From an uncultured Christensenellaceae bacterium (GTDB lineage Bacteria > Bacillota > Clostridia > Christensenellales > Borkfalkiaceae): DNA of 61,174 bases. Position numbers and translations under genes: made by a program. The stretch's first letter is position 1, and each line of letters starts with the position of its first letter. A model generated the notes under the pieces. That model made no database searches. It saw only the letters and a program-made list of their open reading frames with translations, and had not been told where the DNA came from. Below are positions 8,522 through 16,921 of the stretch, one piece after another. The DNA lies in contig CAJUOV010000013.1 in the NCBI GenBank assembly GCA_910588695.1, positions 1-61,174 on the forward strand, given 5' to 3'.

Positions 8522-10645
8522 TTAGTTTTCCTCCTGAGCGTTGAGCCCCATCAGTTCGGGAATGCTGTCCCCGTTGGCGTTGACGAACGCCGATTCGAAT
8601 TTGGGTGTTTTGTAATAGGCGCCGAAGCTGTTGACCGAGAATGAAGCGTTCAGATTCTTCGCCGCTTCGATACTCAGCGCAAGATAGTTAACGTAAGAGT
8701 TCTCACCCATAAAGGTCTCGGCGGTCACGCCGTTGTTCGACCAGCTTGCACGGTTGAACGCCGTGAAAGGTATGAACACCCAGCCCTCAAATCCGACGGG
8801 AAGGGATACGGTGGGACGGGTCATATAAATACTCGTCTTGCCCGTGTTCACGTCGTACAGATAGAAACGGTTGCCCTGCGTCACGTTGAAACGGTCGGAA
8901 ACGGCTTGCTTGTTGCCGTTGCTCTTAGAAACCACCGCAGTGCACTCCACTTCGAGGTTGAACGAAACTTCGATTTCGCTGTCGTTGCGCGCCCAGAGCG
9001 TAATGCCCTTTGCGCCCGCCCAGCTGTACTGGCTGCCCAGATCCTGCGTGGAAGTATATCCGTTGCCCGTCGCCGCCGTCGCCGTGAATTTCAGCGCGTC
9101 TTGTTGGTAGGTATCTTTGGTCATTTCCACTTTTCCGTGAGATCCGCCGATCCAGATCAAGCCCGCCGTATTCTGATCTTCTTCGCCCGACCACTCGCTG
9201 TTATACGTTTTACCCGTATAGGTCACGTCCTGCGTGACGGTCGTGCTCGTACCGTACATTTTGTTATAGTTGGGCTTCGCCTGCAATTCGGTCAGCGTGT
9301 TCTCCGCGGAAGCGGTGAATTTTGCAAACTTGCTCGCAGCAAGATCGAGCAACTTGGTTGCCGTGCCGTCCGCATACGCGCCGTCGCCGCGCTCCGCGGT
9401 ATAGCTCGCCACGCCGCCGATAATCACGTCGGTCGCGCCGCCCGTCTTGATTTCGAGCGAAGAAACCGCCGTAAGATTTACGCCGCTTGCAAGGTTTTCT
9501 ATCGGTACGATGACCATACCCATCATCAGCATACCCTTGTTGGTGCCGAAAGAGAATCCGCTCGCATTTGTGCTGACGAACCAATCGCTGTAATTCGCGC
9601 CCATGGGCATGAAGAACACGCGCTTGCTTGCCGCGATCGCCGATTTTTTCGTCCCGTCCGAAAGAGTGAATTGAAGACGGGGCGCCTGCGTGCTGAAATA
9701 CTGCACCAAGAGATGCGTCGCATCCGAAAGGTCTGCGGTCGCTTCGTCGAAAGTCACGGTAAGCGTCTCGTTCGCCGCCGTAGGCTTCCAGTTGACGGTA
9801 TTCTTGAACGCGTCCTCTCCCTCCGCAAACGCATACGGAATCTTAGGCATCGCTTTGTCGCTGTTAAACGAAACCGTTGCCTGAGGCGCGCCGCCGAGGA
9901 AATAGCCGTTTCTGCGCTCGCCTTTCGTGCAATCCGCAACATATTTCATTTGCGCAGTATCGGGCTCTCCGTCGTAAACGCCGATGCTTCCGAATTGTAA
10001 TTCCCAATCATACGAAGAAGCTACATTGTAAATCAAATACAATGATTTTATTTTCGTCCGATCGAGATTATTAAGATCGCCTCCGTCCCAACCGCGCTTA
10101 TTCAGAGCTTCGGTAGGAATCCACAGCGTGCCCTTTGCCGTCTCGGAAAAAACAAGGTTGTCTCCCTCTCTGTAAAAGAGATCGCTATCGGTCTTGTTTG
10201 CTTTCAACGGCGCGGAATTAAATTTTCCGTCTTCGGTCTGAAACAGAACCGACGACGTTGCGCCGTAGTTTTTATCGACCGTGTCCCAATATACGATTCC
10301 GCCCATATTTTGTGAGAAGAATCCCGCGCCAAACGAAACCGTATTCCCGGCGCCGAGCTTACTGATATTTAACTGTACGGCAACGTAATCCACGTCCGTA
10401 AAATCCGTTACTTTATCGAACGTAATTTCAAGCGTGTTAAACTCAGTCCCCTTTGACGAGTTGACAATCGTTGCATTTTGGAAAGAATTTGCACCGTTAT
10501 CAAACGGGTAAGCTGCCGTACTCGTTGCGTCCAGCGCTTCGACGCGGCGATAGTCCGCCAGATCCGATAGCGCCGCCCCTGCGATTCCCGCAGTCATCAC
10601 TGTTGCCGCTGCAATCGCAAGAACTTTTGTCTTTGTTTTTGTCAT
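8522..10645 (-). CDS. secreted protein with CBM-like beta-sandwich repeats
   Basis: A 707-residue exported protein. Residues 1-24 form a signal peptide (AGIAGA) with no lipobox cysteine, so it is probably released or wall-retained rather than lipidated. The mature part is beta-rich and seems to hold about three similar modules: one near 45-215 (FDNGANSFQN, then LEITFDKV), one near 265-415 (FAEGEDAFKN, then LTVTFDEA) and one near 480-690 (GLIWIGGSHGK, ITLWARNDS). This layout resembles carbohydrate-binding jelly rolls, but no named CBM family was recognised and no catalytic motif is visible. AGGAAAA precedes the start. Its position between the nucleoside hydrolase and the propeller lipoproteins suggests it binds the same extracellular substrate. 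Confidence 0.6.
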   Translation of the reverse strand: MTKTKTKVLAIAAATVMTAGIAGAALSDLADYRRVEALDATSTAAYPFDNGANSFQNATIVNSSKGTEFNTLEITFDKVTDFTDVDYVAVQLNISKLGAGNTVSFGAGFFSQNMGGIVYWDTVDKNYGATSSVLFQTEDGKFNSAPLKANKTDSDLFYREGDNLVFSETAKGTLWIPTEALNKRGWDGGDLNNLDRTKIKSLYLIYNVASSYDWELQFGSIGVYDGEPDTAQMKYVADCTKGERRNGYFLGGAPQATVSFNSDKAMPKIPYAFAEGEDAFKNTVNWKPTAANETLTVTFDEATADLSDATHLLVQYFSTQAPRLQFTLSDGTKKSAIAASKRVFFMPMGANYSDWFVSTNASGFSFGTNKGMLMMGMVIVPIENLASGVNLTAVSSLEIKTGGATDVIIGGVASYTAERGDGAYADGTATKLLDLAASKFAKFTASAENTLTELQAKPNYNKMYGTSTTVTQDVTYTGKTYNSEWSGEEDQNTAGLIWIGGSHGKVEMTKDTYQQDALKFTATAATGNGYTSTQDLGSQYSWAGAKGITLWARNDSEIEVSFNLEVECTAVVSKSNGNKQAVSDRFNVTQGNRFYLYDVNTGKTSIYMTRPTVSLPVGFEGWVFIPFTAFNRASWSNNGVTAETFMGENSYVNYLALSIEAAKNLNASFSVNSFGAYYKTPKFESAFVNANGDSIPELMGLNAQEEN

Positions 10646-10680
10646 AAATTTTCCTCCACTTTTTTGTTTTTATATTTTCA

Positions 10681-10695
10681 CGGGCAAACCGCCCG
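10681..10695 (-). other. intercistronic hairpin
   Basis: Stem CGGGC / GCCCG with a 5-base loop between the nucleoside hydrolase and the secreted protein genes. It has no T-run and probably shapes mRNA processing. Confidence 0.35.
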
Positions 10696-10703
10696 ACGCT
10701 CCC

Positions 10704-11600
10704 TCACAGCAGACGCTCTTTGACCGCCGCGTAAAATCTGTCTTTGTCCACTTCTTCCGCAACGAATACGGGATAATATCCCTCCTGCGGCGCATCGGAT
10801 ACGCATACCGCGCCGCGCGTATTTTCAAGATCGACTTTGACAAACTTCTCTTTGAATTTACAAACTTCTTCGAAACAACACGCAACAGCAAGCGGATCGT
10901 GCATAACGCTCTTTTCAAAACCGAAATAATCGAACCAACGACCGAGCCAGAGCGAAAGAAGCCGATTGACGGGCTTATCCGAATTTCGGAACGCCTCCAA
11001 CAAGTTTTGTTCAAGGGGACATTTCAGAGTAACGTCTAAGCCGACGGCATAGAACGGAATACCGCTTGAATACACCGTCTGCGTTGCTTCGGGGTCGCAC
11101 AGCACATTCCATTCGGGCATAAACTTAGTAAAACTGCCGCCCATGCAAATAATTTTGCCGACTTTTTTCATGCTCCCGGGCGCCCGCCCGATCGCACGCG
11201 CCAAATTCGTCAGAGGACCGATCGCAACGATTGTGAGTTCTTTTCCGTACTCTTCCGCCGCGCGAATCAGATAATCCGCCGCGCCCTTCTTTACGGGAAA
11301 CGAAGCGTATTCTTCCGTCCACTGACAAGGGTCTTCCTCTTCGGGGCGGGAATTTTTATCCTTTTCGAAAGTGCGGATTTCTTCTTTCACGGGAATTCCT
11401 TCGCCCGCGAACACTTCGATATTTGCAACGCCCGCCGCAGCCAGCAGCTTCTCTGCAAGCTGTGCGCGCGCTTTGGTATTGCGGAAAACCGTTGTGACCG
11501 CCGTCAGTCCGAGCCCGGGAGTTTTTGCCGCAAGAGCGATTGCGAACGCGTCGTCGATATCGTCGCCGATATCGGTATCGATGATCATTTTCCGATTCAT
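10704..11600 (-). CDS. inosine-uridine preferring nucleoside hydrolase family protein
   Basis: A cytosolic, calcium-dependent N-ribohydrolase that cleaves the N-glycosidic bond of a ribonucleoside or related ribosyl compound to base plus ribose. The signature DTDIGDDIDDA at residues 8-18 holds the calcium-binding aspartates. EWNVLCDPEA and VMHDPLAVA are the other family blocks, the latter with the catalytic-site histidine/aspartate region. The chosen ATG 11600 has CGGAG upstream and gives 298 residues, normal for the family; the longer frame from 11771 would add about 57 arginine-rich residues that match nothing. It lies between a solute-binding protein and secreted glycan-binding proteins, in an operon begun by ribokinase, which would phosphorylate the released ribose. 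Confidence 0.88.
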   Translation of the reverse strand: MNRKMIIDTDIGDDIDDAFAIALAAKTPGLGLTAVTTVFRNTKARAQLAEKLLAAAGVANIEVFAGEGIPVKEEIRTFEKDKNSRPEEEDPCQWTEEYASFPVKKGAADYLIRAAEEYGKELTIVAIGPLTNLARAIGRAPGSMKKVGKIICMGGSFTKFMPEWNVLCDPEATQTVYSSGIPFYAVGLDVTLKCPLEQNLLEAFRNSDKPVNRLLSLWLGRWFDYFGFEKSVMHDPLAVACCFEEVCKFKEKFVKVDLENTRGAVCVSDAPQEGYYPVFVAEEVDKDRFYAAVKERLL

Positions 11601-11620
11601 TTTGATTCTCCGTACTCCGT

Positions 11621-11660
11621 TCCCGAAGGGAAAGCGTTTGCGCCTTCCCTCCGTTCGGGA
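11621..11660 (-). other. long intercistronic hairpin
   Basis: Outer stem CCCGAA / TTCGGG and inner stem GGGAA.GCG / CGC.TTCCC with a small bulge, between the solute-binding-protein gene and the nucleoside hydrolase gene. There is no T-run. Such a structure could protect the upstream mRNA and give more binding protein than enzyme. Confidence 0.45.
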
Positions 11661-11683
11661 GTTATTTGGGGGAAAGTATGAGC

Positions 11684-13561
11684 TTAATAAGTGCCGCGGT
11701 ACAGCGTCAAATCGCCGTGGGGCTGCGTTCTGTCGGGTTTTACGTTGTAATCCTCGCGGTACGCGGGCCACGCCACCTCGACGCCGAGCTTTTCCTTGGT
11801 CTTTTTGTACGCCTCCGCGTTCATCTCCACGACAAGATCGAGATTGCGCTTTTTCAGGAGTTCGACGGTCTGCGTATAAATTTCTTTTGCGCTTGTGGGG
11901 GAACTCGCTTTCAGTATCTTGGGAAGCTGCTGCGCGATCATTGCGTCAACGCGGGAGAGCGCGTTATAATAGTCGTTAAAACGTTTATCGGTCGCGTCTA
12001 CGACGAAGTGCGTCGCATTATAGTCGTAAGCGTAGATCGACAGCGGGCGTTTGAGATCGGTACGGAAAATCTCCGCCTCCGTCTTGCCGTTGTTCGTTTT
12101 GGGCTGTACATTATCGTAATACTGATAGTTAATCAGAAGGTCGAACGCCATCATACCGAACGAAGCCGTCGATTTATTCGAATCCGCTTTTGTTTCGAGA
12201 TATTTGTCGGTATAGACGATATTTCCGTTCGTATCGAAATTCCAGATGTCTCCCTCCACGCCGAAGCAGATTAAATTCTGACCTTGCGGGCTGGACAGAT
12301 AATCCATGAGTTTGATTACGAGGTCGGGACGAGAGCAGCTCGTCGTAATCATATTGAAAAGATACCCGTAGCCGCGGATGTCGGCAAGCACAGGCGCGTC
12401 GCCCGCTTCGTTGGTGATATAAAGGCTGACATACTCGTAGCCGCCGTCCTTCGCGGTGTTGTAATGAATCTGGTAATCCTGAGGAGTCGCAAGCGAAGCA
12501 AACGCTTTGCCACCCGCAAGCACCGTGCCCACACCGTCGTAACCCTGCGTGAAGTTCCCGTCCGAAATCAGCGTGCGTCCGTTTACCTTGGTCGAATACA
12601 GTTCGTTGAGATAGTAAAGTACGTCGGCGTATCCCTCGGAGGTGAAGCGGTACTGATAATTTCCCTGTTCGTCCTCGAAGGGTACGGCAAAGAACTGCGC
12701 AAGCCATTCGAGCGAAGCGTTCCCCGTCGCGGCGAACTGACCGAGCTGCAAAGCCGTAGTGATCTTACCGTCTGCGGTGCCGTAGTAGTTCCCCATCGCC
12801 CACTCGCAAGCCGCCTTGAATCCCTCGGGCGTGGTAACGTAGCCCTGCCACTCTACGCTCTTAGCGGTACCGTCTTTGCCCGTATAAGACACCATTCCGT
12901 TTCCGTCTTTCATGGTCGACTCAACGTGTGCCTGCCATGCGTCGAAAATATCTTTGCGAACCATCATGCCGCCGTTCGGTTGAAGCTGTTCTCCCTCGGG
13001 AACGTCCTCATAACTGTAATAGTGATTGGGAATGCCGTAAGTCTTTTTGTTGCCGAATTCCCACCACTCCATCACGTCCTCGGGCAGATGGTTATAGAGG
13101 GTAGGCGCCCATTTATCCGCAAGCGTATTGATGTCGTAAACATATCCCTGCTGCGCAAGACTCGAAATGGTTTTGAAGTTCGAAGTCGTAACCGAAATAA
13201 TATCGGGCAGATGACCGCCGGAGATCATGGTCGAAAGTTTGCTTCCGTCGTCCTGCACGGGAGTCGTGAAGCGGATCGAAATACCCGTATCCCGTTTGAT
13301 CTTCTTCAACACGTCGTTATCGGCGGGAATGGGCCAGCTCGACGAATCGACGTACCACTCGATTGTCATGTCGTTGTTTTCGGGAAAATATTCCCAACTG
13401 TTCTTATCGTCGGGCGTATCCGGAAAATCGGGATATTCGAGAATCGCCATATTGTCCTCCCCGCGCGGAGGCAGAGGTTTCCCTCCGCAAGCCGCAAACA
13501 CGGGAACGGCTACCGCCGCCGTCAAAGTCGTTGCCAAAACGCTCTTCCAAATCTTTTTCAT
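11684..13561 (-). CDS. extracellular solute-binding lipoprotein of a CUT1-type ABC importer
   Basis: A 625-residue lipoprotein: signal peptide ending FAA-Cys25, then a type-1 bacterial extracellular binding protein of the large LplA/YtcQ type. Visible segments are DMTIEWYVDSSSW near 64, DTGISIRFTTPV near 94, and LDYLSSPQGQNLICFG near the C-terminal third, typical of oligosaccharide binders. It should capture a sugar-containing ligand and pass it to the two permeases encoded directly upstream. AGGAGG lies just before ATG 13561. No ATPase gene accompanies it, which is common for CUT1 systems that share an MsmX-like ATPase encoded elsewhere. Confidence 0.87.
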   Translation of the reverse strand: MKKIWKSVLATTLTAAVAVPVFAACGGKPLPPRGEDNMAILEYPDFPDTPDDKNSWEYFPENNDMTIEWYVDSSSWPIPADNDVLKKIKRDTGISIRFTTPVQDDGSKLSTMISGGHLPDIISVTTSNFKTISSLAQQGYVYDINTLADKWAPTLYNHLPEDVMEWWEFGNKKTYGIPNHYYSYEDVPEGEQLQPNGGMMVRKDIFDAWQAHVESTMKDGNGMVSYTGKDGTAKSVEWQGYVTTPEGFKAACEWAMGNYYGTADGKITTALQLGQFAATGNASLEWLAQFFAVPFEDEQGNYQYRFTSEGYADVLYYLNELYSTKVNGRTLISDGNFTQGYDGVGTVLAGGKAFASLATPQDYQIHYNTAKDGGYEYVSLYITNEAGDAPVLADIRGYGYLFNMITTSCSRPDLVIKLMDYLSSPQGQNLICFGVEGDIWNFDTNGNIVYTDKYLETKADSNKSTASFGMMAFDLLINYQYYDNVQPKTNNGKTEAEIFRTDLKRPLSIYAYDYNATHFVVDATDKRFNDYYNALSRVDAMIAQQLPKILKASSPTSAKEIYTQTVELLKKRNLDLVVEMNAEAYKKTKEKLGVEVAWPAYREDYNVKPDRTQPHGDLTLYRGTY

Positions 13562-13595
13562 AATGATTCCTCCTGTTTTATTGTTCGCTTCTTTC

Positions 13596-14798
13596 TCAGC
13601 CTTTCAGAGAGCCGACCATGATGCCGGACGAAAAATTCTTTCTGATCAACGGGAAGAAGAAGAGTACGGGGATAATGGAAATAATGATCGCCGCAAGAGA
13701 AACAGTCTGCGCCGAGAGCCTCTCCGCCATATCGGAGGGAAGTCCCTCGCTCAAAGACGAAGTCTGTATCGTCTTTAACAGATAGTATTGAAGCGTCTGC
13801 AAATTGTCGCTGTTGGTATAGATCATCGTGTCGAAATAGCTGTTCCAATGCCCGACCAACAGCCACAGCGCAACCGTCGCAAGAATCGGCTTCGAAAGCG
13901 GCATATAGATCTGAAACCATATTCTGAGCTCCCCCGCCCCGTCTACGACTGCCGCATCGTGAATTTCGGAGTCGATGGATTTGAAGCCGCTCTGCAATAC
14001 GATCATGTTGTATACCGAATAGAGACCCGGAATAATGTACACGAAGAAATTATCGTACAATCCGATACTCTTGATGATGAGAAAGTACGGTATCAGTCCG
14101 CCGCCGAAGAACATCGTAAAAATATTCACCCAATAAAAGAAGGGCTTGAATTTCAGATTGGGGCGGCTCATCGCGTATCCGACCGCCGCAGTAAAGACAA
14201 GCGCGGTCAAGGTGCCGATCACCGTTCTGCCGATCGTTACGAGAAATCCCATCCAGAGCGCGTCGTCCATGAGTACCGCTTTATAGTTTTCAAAGGTGAA
14301 CACCCTCGGAATAAAATACACGCCGCCGCGGGAATAGTCCATGCCTTGGTTGAAGCTGCCCGCCAGCACATACACGATGGGGTAGATACACAAAAGACAG
14401 AAGATTCCCATTCCGATCGCAAGGATCACGTCGAACGGATAAATGCGTCTGTTGAGCTTACTCTTGTTGAAGTGACGGGAATACTCTTTCTTGCGAAGCA
14501 CTATCAAGGCAATCATGAATCCGGTTGCGGCAAGCGCAATCGGAAGCAACCCGCAAAAGATATAAAAGATAATATCGAGGGTAAGATAGATAGACTTGCC
14601 GTACTCCGTAAGTACATATTCTTCGCCGATTTTGCTGTACGCTTCGCTGATTTCGATATTGCCGAGAATGGCGAACACAAAGAAGCAGACGTAGAATATA
14701 ACGAGAACGGGAAGCGTGAAGCGTTTGAGCGCCGTGTATTCGTCGCTGTTGACGGCGGTCAATTTATGAAGATATTCCTTGGTTTTTAACTTCGTCAT
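13596..14798 (-). CDS. CUT1 ABC transporter permease (LplC/YtcP-like) with N-terminal extension
   Basis: Inner-membrane permease of the carbohydrate importer. The C-terminal 290 residues are a standard MalG/LplC-type permease with the EAA-loop segment AAVVDGAGELRIWFQIYMPL, where the ATPase docks. The protein is 400 residues, about 100 longer than usual: before the first canonical helix (IGMGIFCLLCIYPIVYVL) there are two or three more hydrophobic stretches (near 25-50 and 70-105). ATG 14798 overlaps the upstream permease stop by one base (TGATG), which supports it over the adjacent TTG at 14801. Function in sugar import is clear from family and neighbours; the extension is unexplained. Confidence 0.88.
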   Translation of the reverse strand: MTKLKTKEYLHKLTAVNSDEYTALKRFTLPVLVIFYVCFFVFAILGNIEISEAYSKIGEEYVLTEYGKSIYLTLDIIFYIFCGLLPIALAATGFMIALIVLRKKEYSRHFNKSKLNRRIYPFDVILAIGMGIFCLLCIYPIVYVLAGSFNQGMDYSRGGVYFIPRVFTFENYKAVLMDDALWMGFLVTIGRTVIGTLTALVFTAAVGYAMSRPNLKFKPFFYWVNIFTMFFGGGLIPYFLIIKSIGLYDNFFVYIIPGLYSVYNMIVLQSGFKSIDSEIHDAAVVDGAGELRIWFQIYMPLSKPILATVALWLLVGHWNSYFDTMIYTNSDNLQTLQYYLLKTIQTSSLSEGLPSDMAERLSAQTVSLAAIIISIIPVLFFFPLIRKNFSSGIMVGSLKG

Positions 14799-15781
14799 CA
14801 ATAAATCCCCTTTCCGCTGATTTTTTTACAGATGAAGTTGCCGCCGATCAGTAGCAGGAAGGAAACGACCGATTTCACGAGCCCGATCGCCGTAGCGTAC
14901 CCGTAGTTCCACTGCGGAATTCCGTATTTGTAGATATAGGTATCGAGCACCTCGCTCCGCTCGATGTTGTTCTGATTCTGGAATACCCAGATGTGTTCGA
15001 TTCCGTTGTTCAGAAGTCCGCTCACCGAAAGAATGAAGAAAAGCGTGATCGTCGGCGCAATCGATGGAACGGTGATATACATAATCTTGTGCCAGCGGTT
15101 CGCGCCGTCGATCTTCGCCGCCTCGTACAGCTCCTGCGGGATCGCCGCGATCGCCGCAACGTAAATGATCGAACCCCAACCCATACCCTTCAAGAGAGAC
15201 GTGCAGATGATGATTCCCCAGAATGCGTTGGGATCGCCCAGAAGGTCGACTTTTAAGGAACTTAAAATTCCCGTATCGAAGTCGAACAAAAGCACGAAGA
15301 TTCCGCCGAACACCGCCCACGAAAGAAAGTGCGGGAAGAAGGTGACCGTCTGCACCGTCTTTTTGAAGCGGTCGCTTAAAAGTTCCGCCGTGAGCACCGC
15401 GAAGATGATCGGGCAAGGGAAGTTGATGAGAAGCTGCAATATGTTCAGCCCCAACGTGTTGAACATGATATTCCCGAAATCGGGATTGGAGAAGAATTCC
15501 TTGAAGTTATCGAGTCCGCTCCACGACCCGTAGGTGATCATGTGCGCGATGTTGATATATTCTCCGTCCTGCTTGAACGCAAGCACCAACCCGTAGAGAG
15601 GCGCATAGGCAAATACGGCGAGAAAAATCAAACTGAGCGACGCCATACCGACGAGCGTCCAATCGCTCGAAGTCCACTTCTTGCGTTTTTTCTTTTTTTG
15701 ATCGGGACTTTCGGAACGGTTTTCCGAATCCTCGCACGTTAAAATATCTTTCTCTTCAACGCCTGTCATCTCGTTTCCCAT
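14798..15781 (-). CDS. CUT1 ABC transporter permease (LplB/YteP-like)
   Basis: A 327-residue permease, partner of the gene it overlaps by one base. A charged N-terminal tail of about 48 residues ends in a KKKKRKK cluster and is followed by six predicted membrane helices. The EAA motif EAAKIDGANRWHKIMYITVP (near 215-235) fits the MalF/LplB family. AGGGAAAA precedes ATG 15781. Two inverted repeats directly upstream suggest that this transporter segment may have its own control in addition to read-through from ribokinase-lacI. Confidence 0.9.
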   Translation of the reverse strand: MGNEMTGVEEKDILTCEDSENRSESPDQKKKKRKKWTSSDWTLVGMASLSLIFLAVFAYAPLYGLVLAFKQDGEYINIAHMITYGSWSGLDNFKEFFSNPDFGNIMFNTLGLNILQLLINFPCPIIFAVLTAELLSDRFKKTVQTVTFFPHFLSWAVFGGIFVLLFDFDTGILSSLKVDLLGDPNAFWGIIICTSLLKGMGWGSIIYVAAIAAIPQELYEAAKIDGANRWHKIMYITVPSIAPTITLFFILSVSGLLNNGIEHIWVFQNQNNIERSEVLDTYIYKYGIPQWNYGYATAIGLVKSVVSFLLLIGGNFICKKISGKGIY

Positions 15782-15805
15782 ACTTTTTCCCTGTTAAATG
15801 TTTTT

Positions 15806-15849
15806 ATGTAAGCGTATTGCTTACATAAGCGAACGGGCGCGCCCGTTCG
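15806..15849 (-). promoter_or_regulatory. pair of inverted repeats upstream of the permease genes
   Basis: Two perfect dyads sit side by side in the 104-base gap after lacI: ATGTAAGC-N5-GCTTACAT (15806-15826) and a 20-base palindrome with half-site CGAACGGGCG (15830-15849). The GC-rich one could end lacI transcripts weakly, but no T-run follows. The AT-richer one lies within a possible TTCGCT-N17-TACATA promoter and could be an operator. Function is inferred only from position. Confidence 0.4.
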
Positions 15850-15885
15850 AAATTTCCGTTTTACCCTTTTGATTTACAACGGATT

Positions 15886-16905
15886 TTACAATTCTTTCAC
15901 GCTCTTGCGGACGATCAGCTCCGCAGGAAGATGCAGGCTTCTCTCTCGTTCCTCTCCCCCGATCAATCCCAAAATCATGCGGCACGCCTCTTCCGCGATC
16001 TCCTTGACCGGCTGGCGCATTGTCGTAAGCGGCTCGTCGATAACTGCGGAATAGAACGTATCGTCGAATCCCACAACGGAAATATCGTTAGGAATCCGCT
16101 TGCCGAGAGACTTGGCAATTTCGTAAACTCCGTATGCCTGCATATCGCTGAACGCAAAGATCGCGGTAACGTCCGTCTTCATCAGTTTTTCGCCGCCTCT
16201 GCGCCCCGTCTCGAAGTCATACTTCCCTTCGTAAATATATTCGTCCGGAATACTCAGCCCTTGTTCCGCAAGCGCGCGTTTCAAACCGTCCAAACGGTTA
16301 TAACTGCTGTTGAGCGTCAAGGGTCCCGAAATCGCTCCGATTTTAGTATGTCCGCAATCAAGCAAATATTTCGCAATGCGGTAACTGCTCGCAACATTGT
16401 CGACTACAACTTTGGGATCTTCGTCATTATAATAGCGGTCGAGAAAGAGATAAGGAATACCCAAATCATCGAGAGATGAACGCACTTCGCCCGCATACTT
16501 TTCGGTCAGAGCCTCCGCGCTGGGCGCTAAAATGAGTCCGTCCACGTTGCGTCCCGCCAACAGGCGGATATAGTGCAGATCGTTCTCCACCTTCTCTTCG
16601 CTGTTACACAGAATAATATCGTACCCGCGGCGCGCAAGCTCCACCTGCAAATGCCGGACGGATTCGGAAAAGAACGAGTTGGAAATATCGGGAATTACCA
16701 CCCCGATGATGTTCGTCTTTCTCGTCACGAGCGCGCGCGCCATAAAATCGAAACAATAGTTCAACTCCTCCGCGGCGCGGCGGACGCGCTGTTGCGTCTC
16801 CTGCGGAATGGAAGCATGCTTCCCGTTCAGCACCATAGAGACGGTTGTAGGCGACACTTCCGCGCGCATCGCAACATCTTTGATTGTCGGTTTTTTTCCC
16901 TTCAC
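15886..16905 (-). CDS. LacI/GalR family transcriptional regulator
   Basis: A 339-residue regulator. The N-terminal helix-turn-helix reads TIKDVAMRAEVSPTTVSMVLNGK (residues 7-29) and the hinge follows. The rest is a periplasmic-binding-protein-like sensor domain (NIIGVVIPDISNSFF, then DGLILAPS, then GFDDTFYS) that binds a small effector, often a sugar or sugar phosphate. The gene lies 16 bases after ribokinase and upstream of the transporter, so it most likely regulates this locus, possibly in response to ribose or its phosphate. LacI-type palindromes with a central CG lie in front of ribokinase. Repressor versus activator role is not shown by sequence. Confidence 0.92.
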   Translation of the reverse strand: MKGKKPTIKDVAMRAEVSPTTVSMVLNGKHASIPQETQQRVRRAAEELNYCFDFMARALVTRKTNIIGVVIPDISNSFFSESVRHLQVELARRGYDIILCNSEEKVENDLHYIRLLAGRNVDGLILAPSAEALTEKYAGEVRSSLDDLGIPYLFLDRYYNDEDPKVVVDNVASSYRIAKYLLDCGHTKIGAISGPLTLNSSYNRLDGLKRALAEQGLSIPDEYIYEGKYDFETGRRGGEKLMKTDVTAIFAFSDMQAYGVYEIAKSLGKRIPNDISVVGFDDTFYSAVIDEPLTTMRQPVKEIAEEACRMILGLIGGEERERSLHLPAELIVRKSVKEL

Positions 16906-16921
16906 AATTCTCTCCGCCTGT

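Noticed and set aside
14799..14801. TTG start for the LplC-type permease
   Set aside because: ATG 14798 overlaps the upstream stop as TGATG, a common coupling signal, and is the better start.
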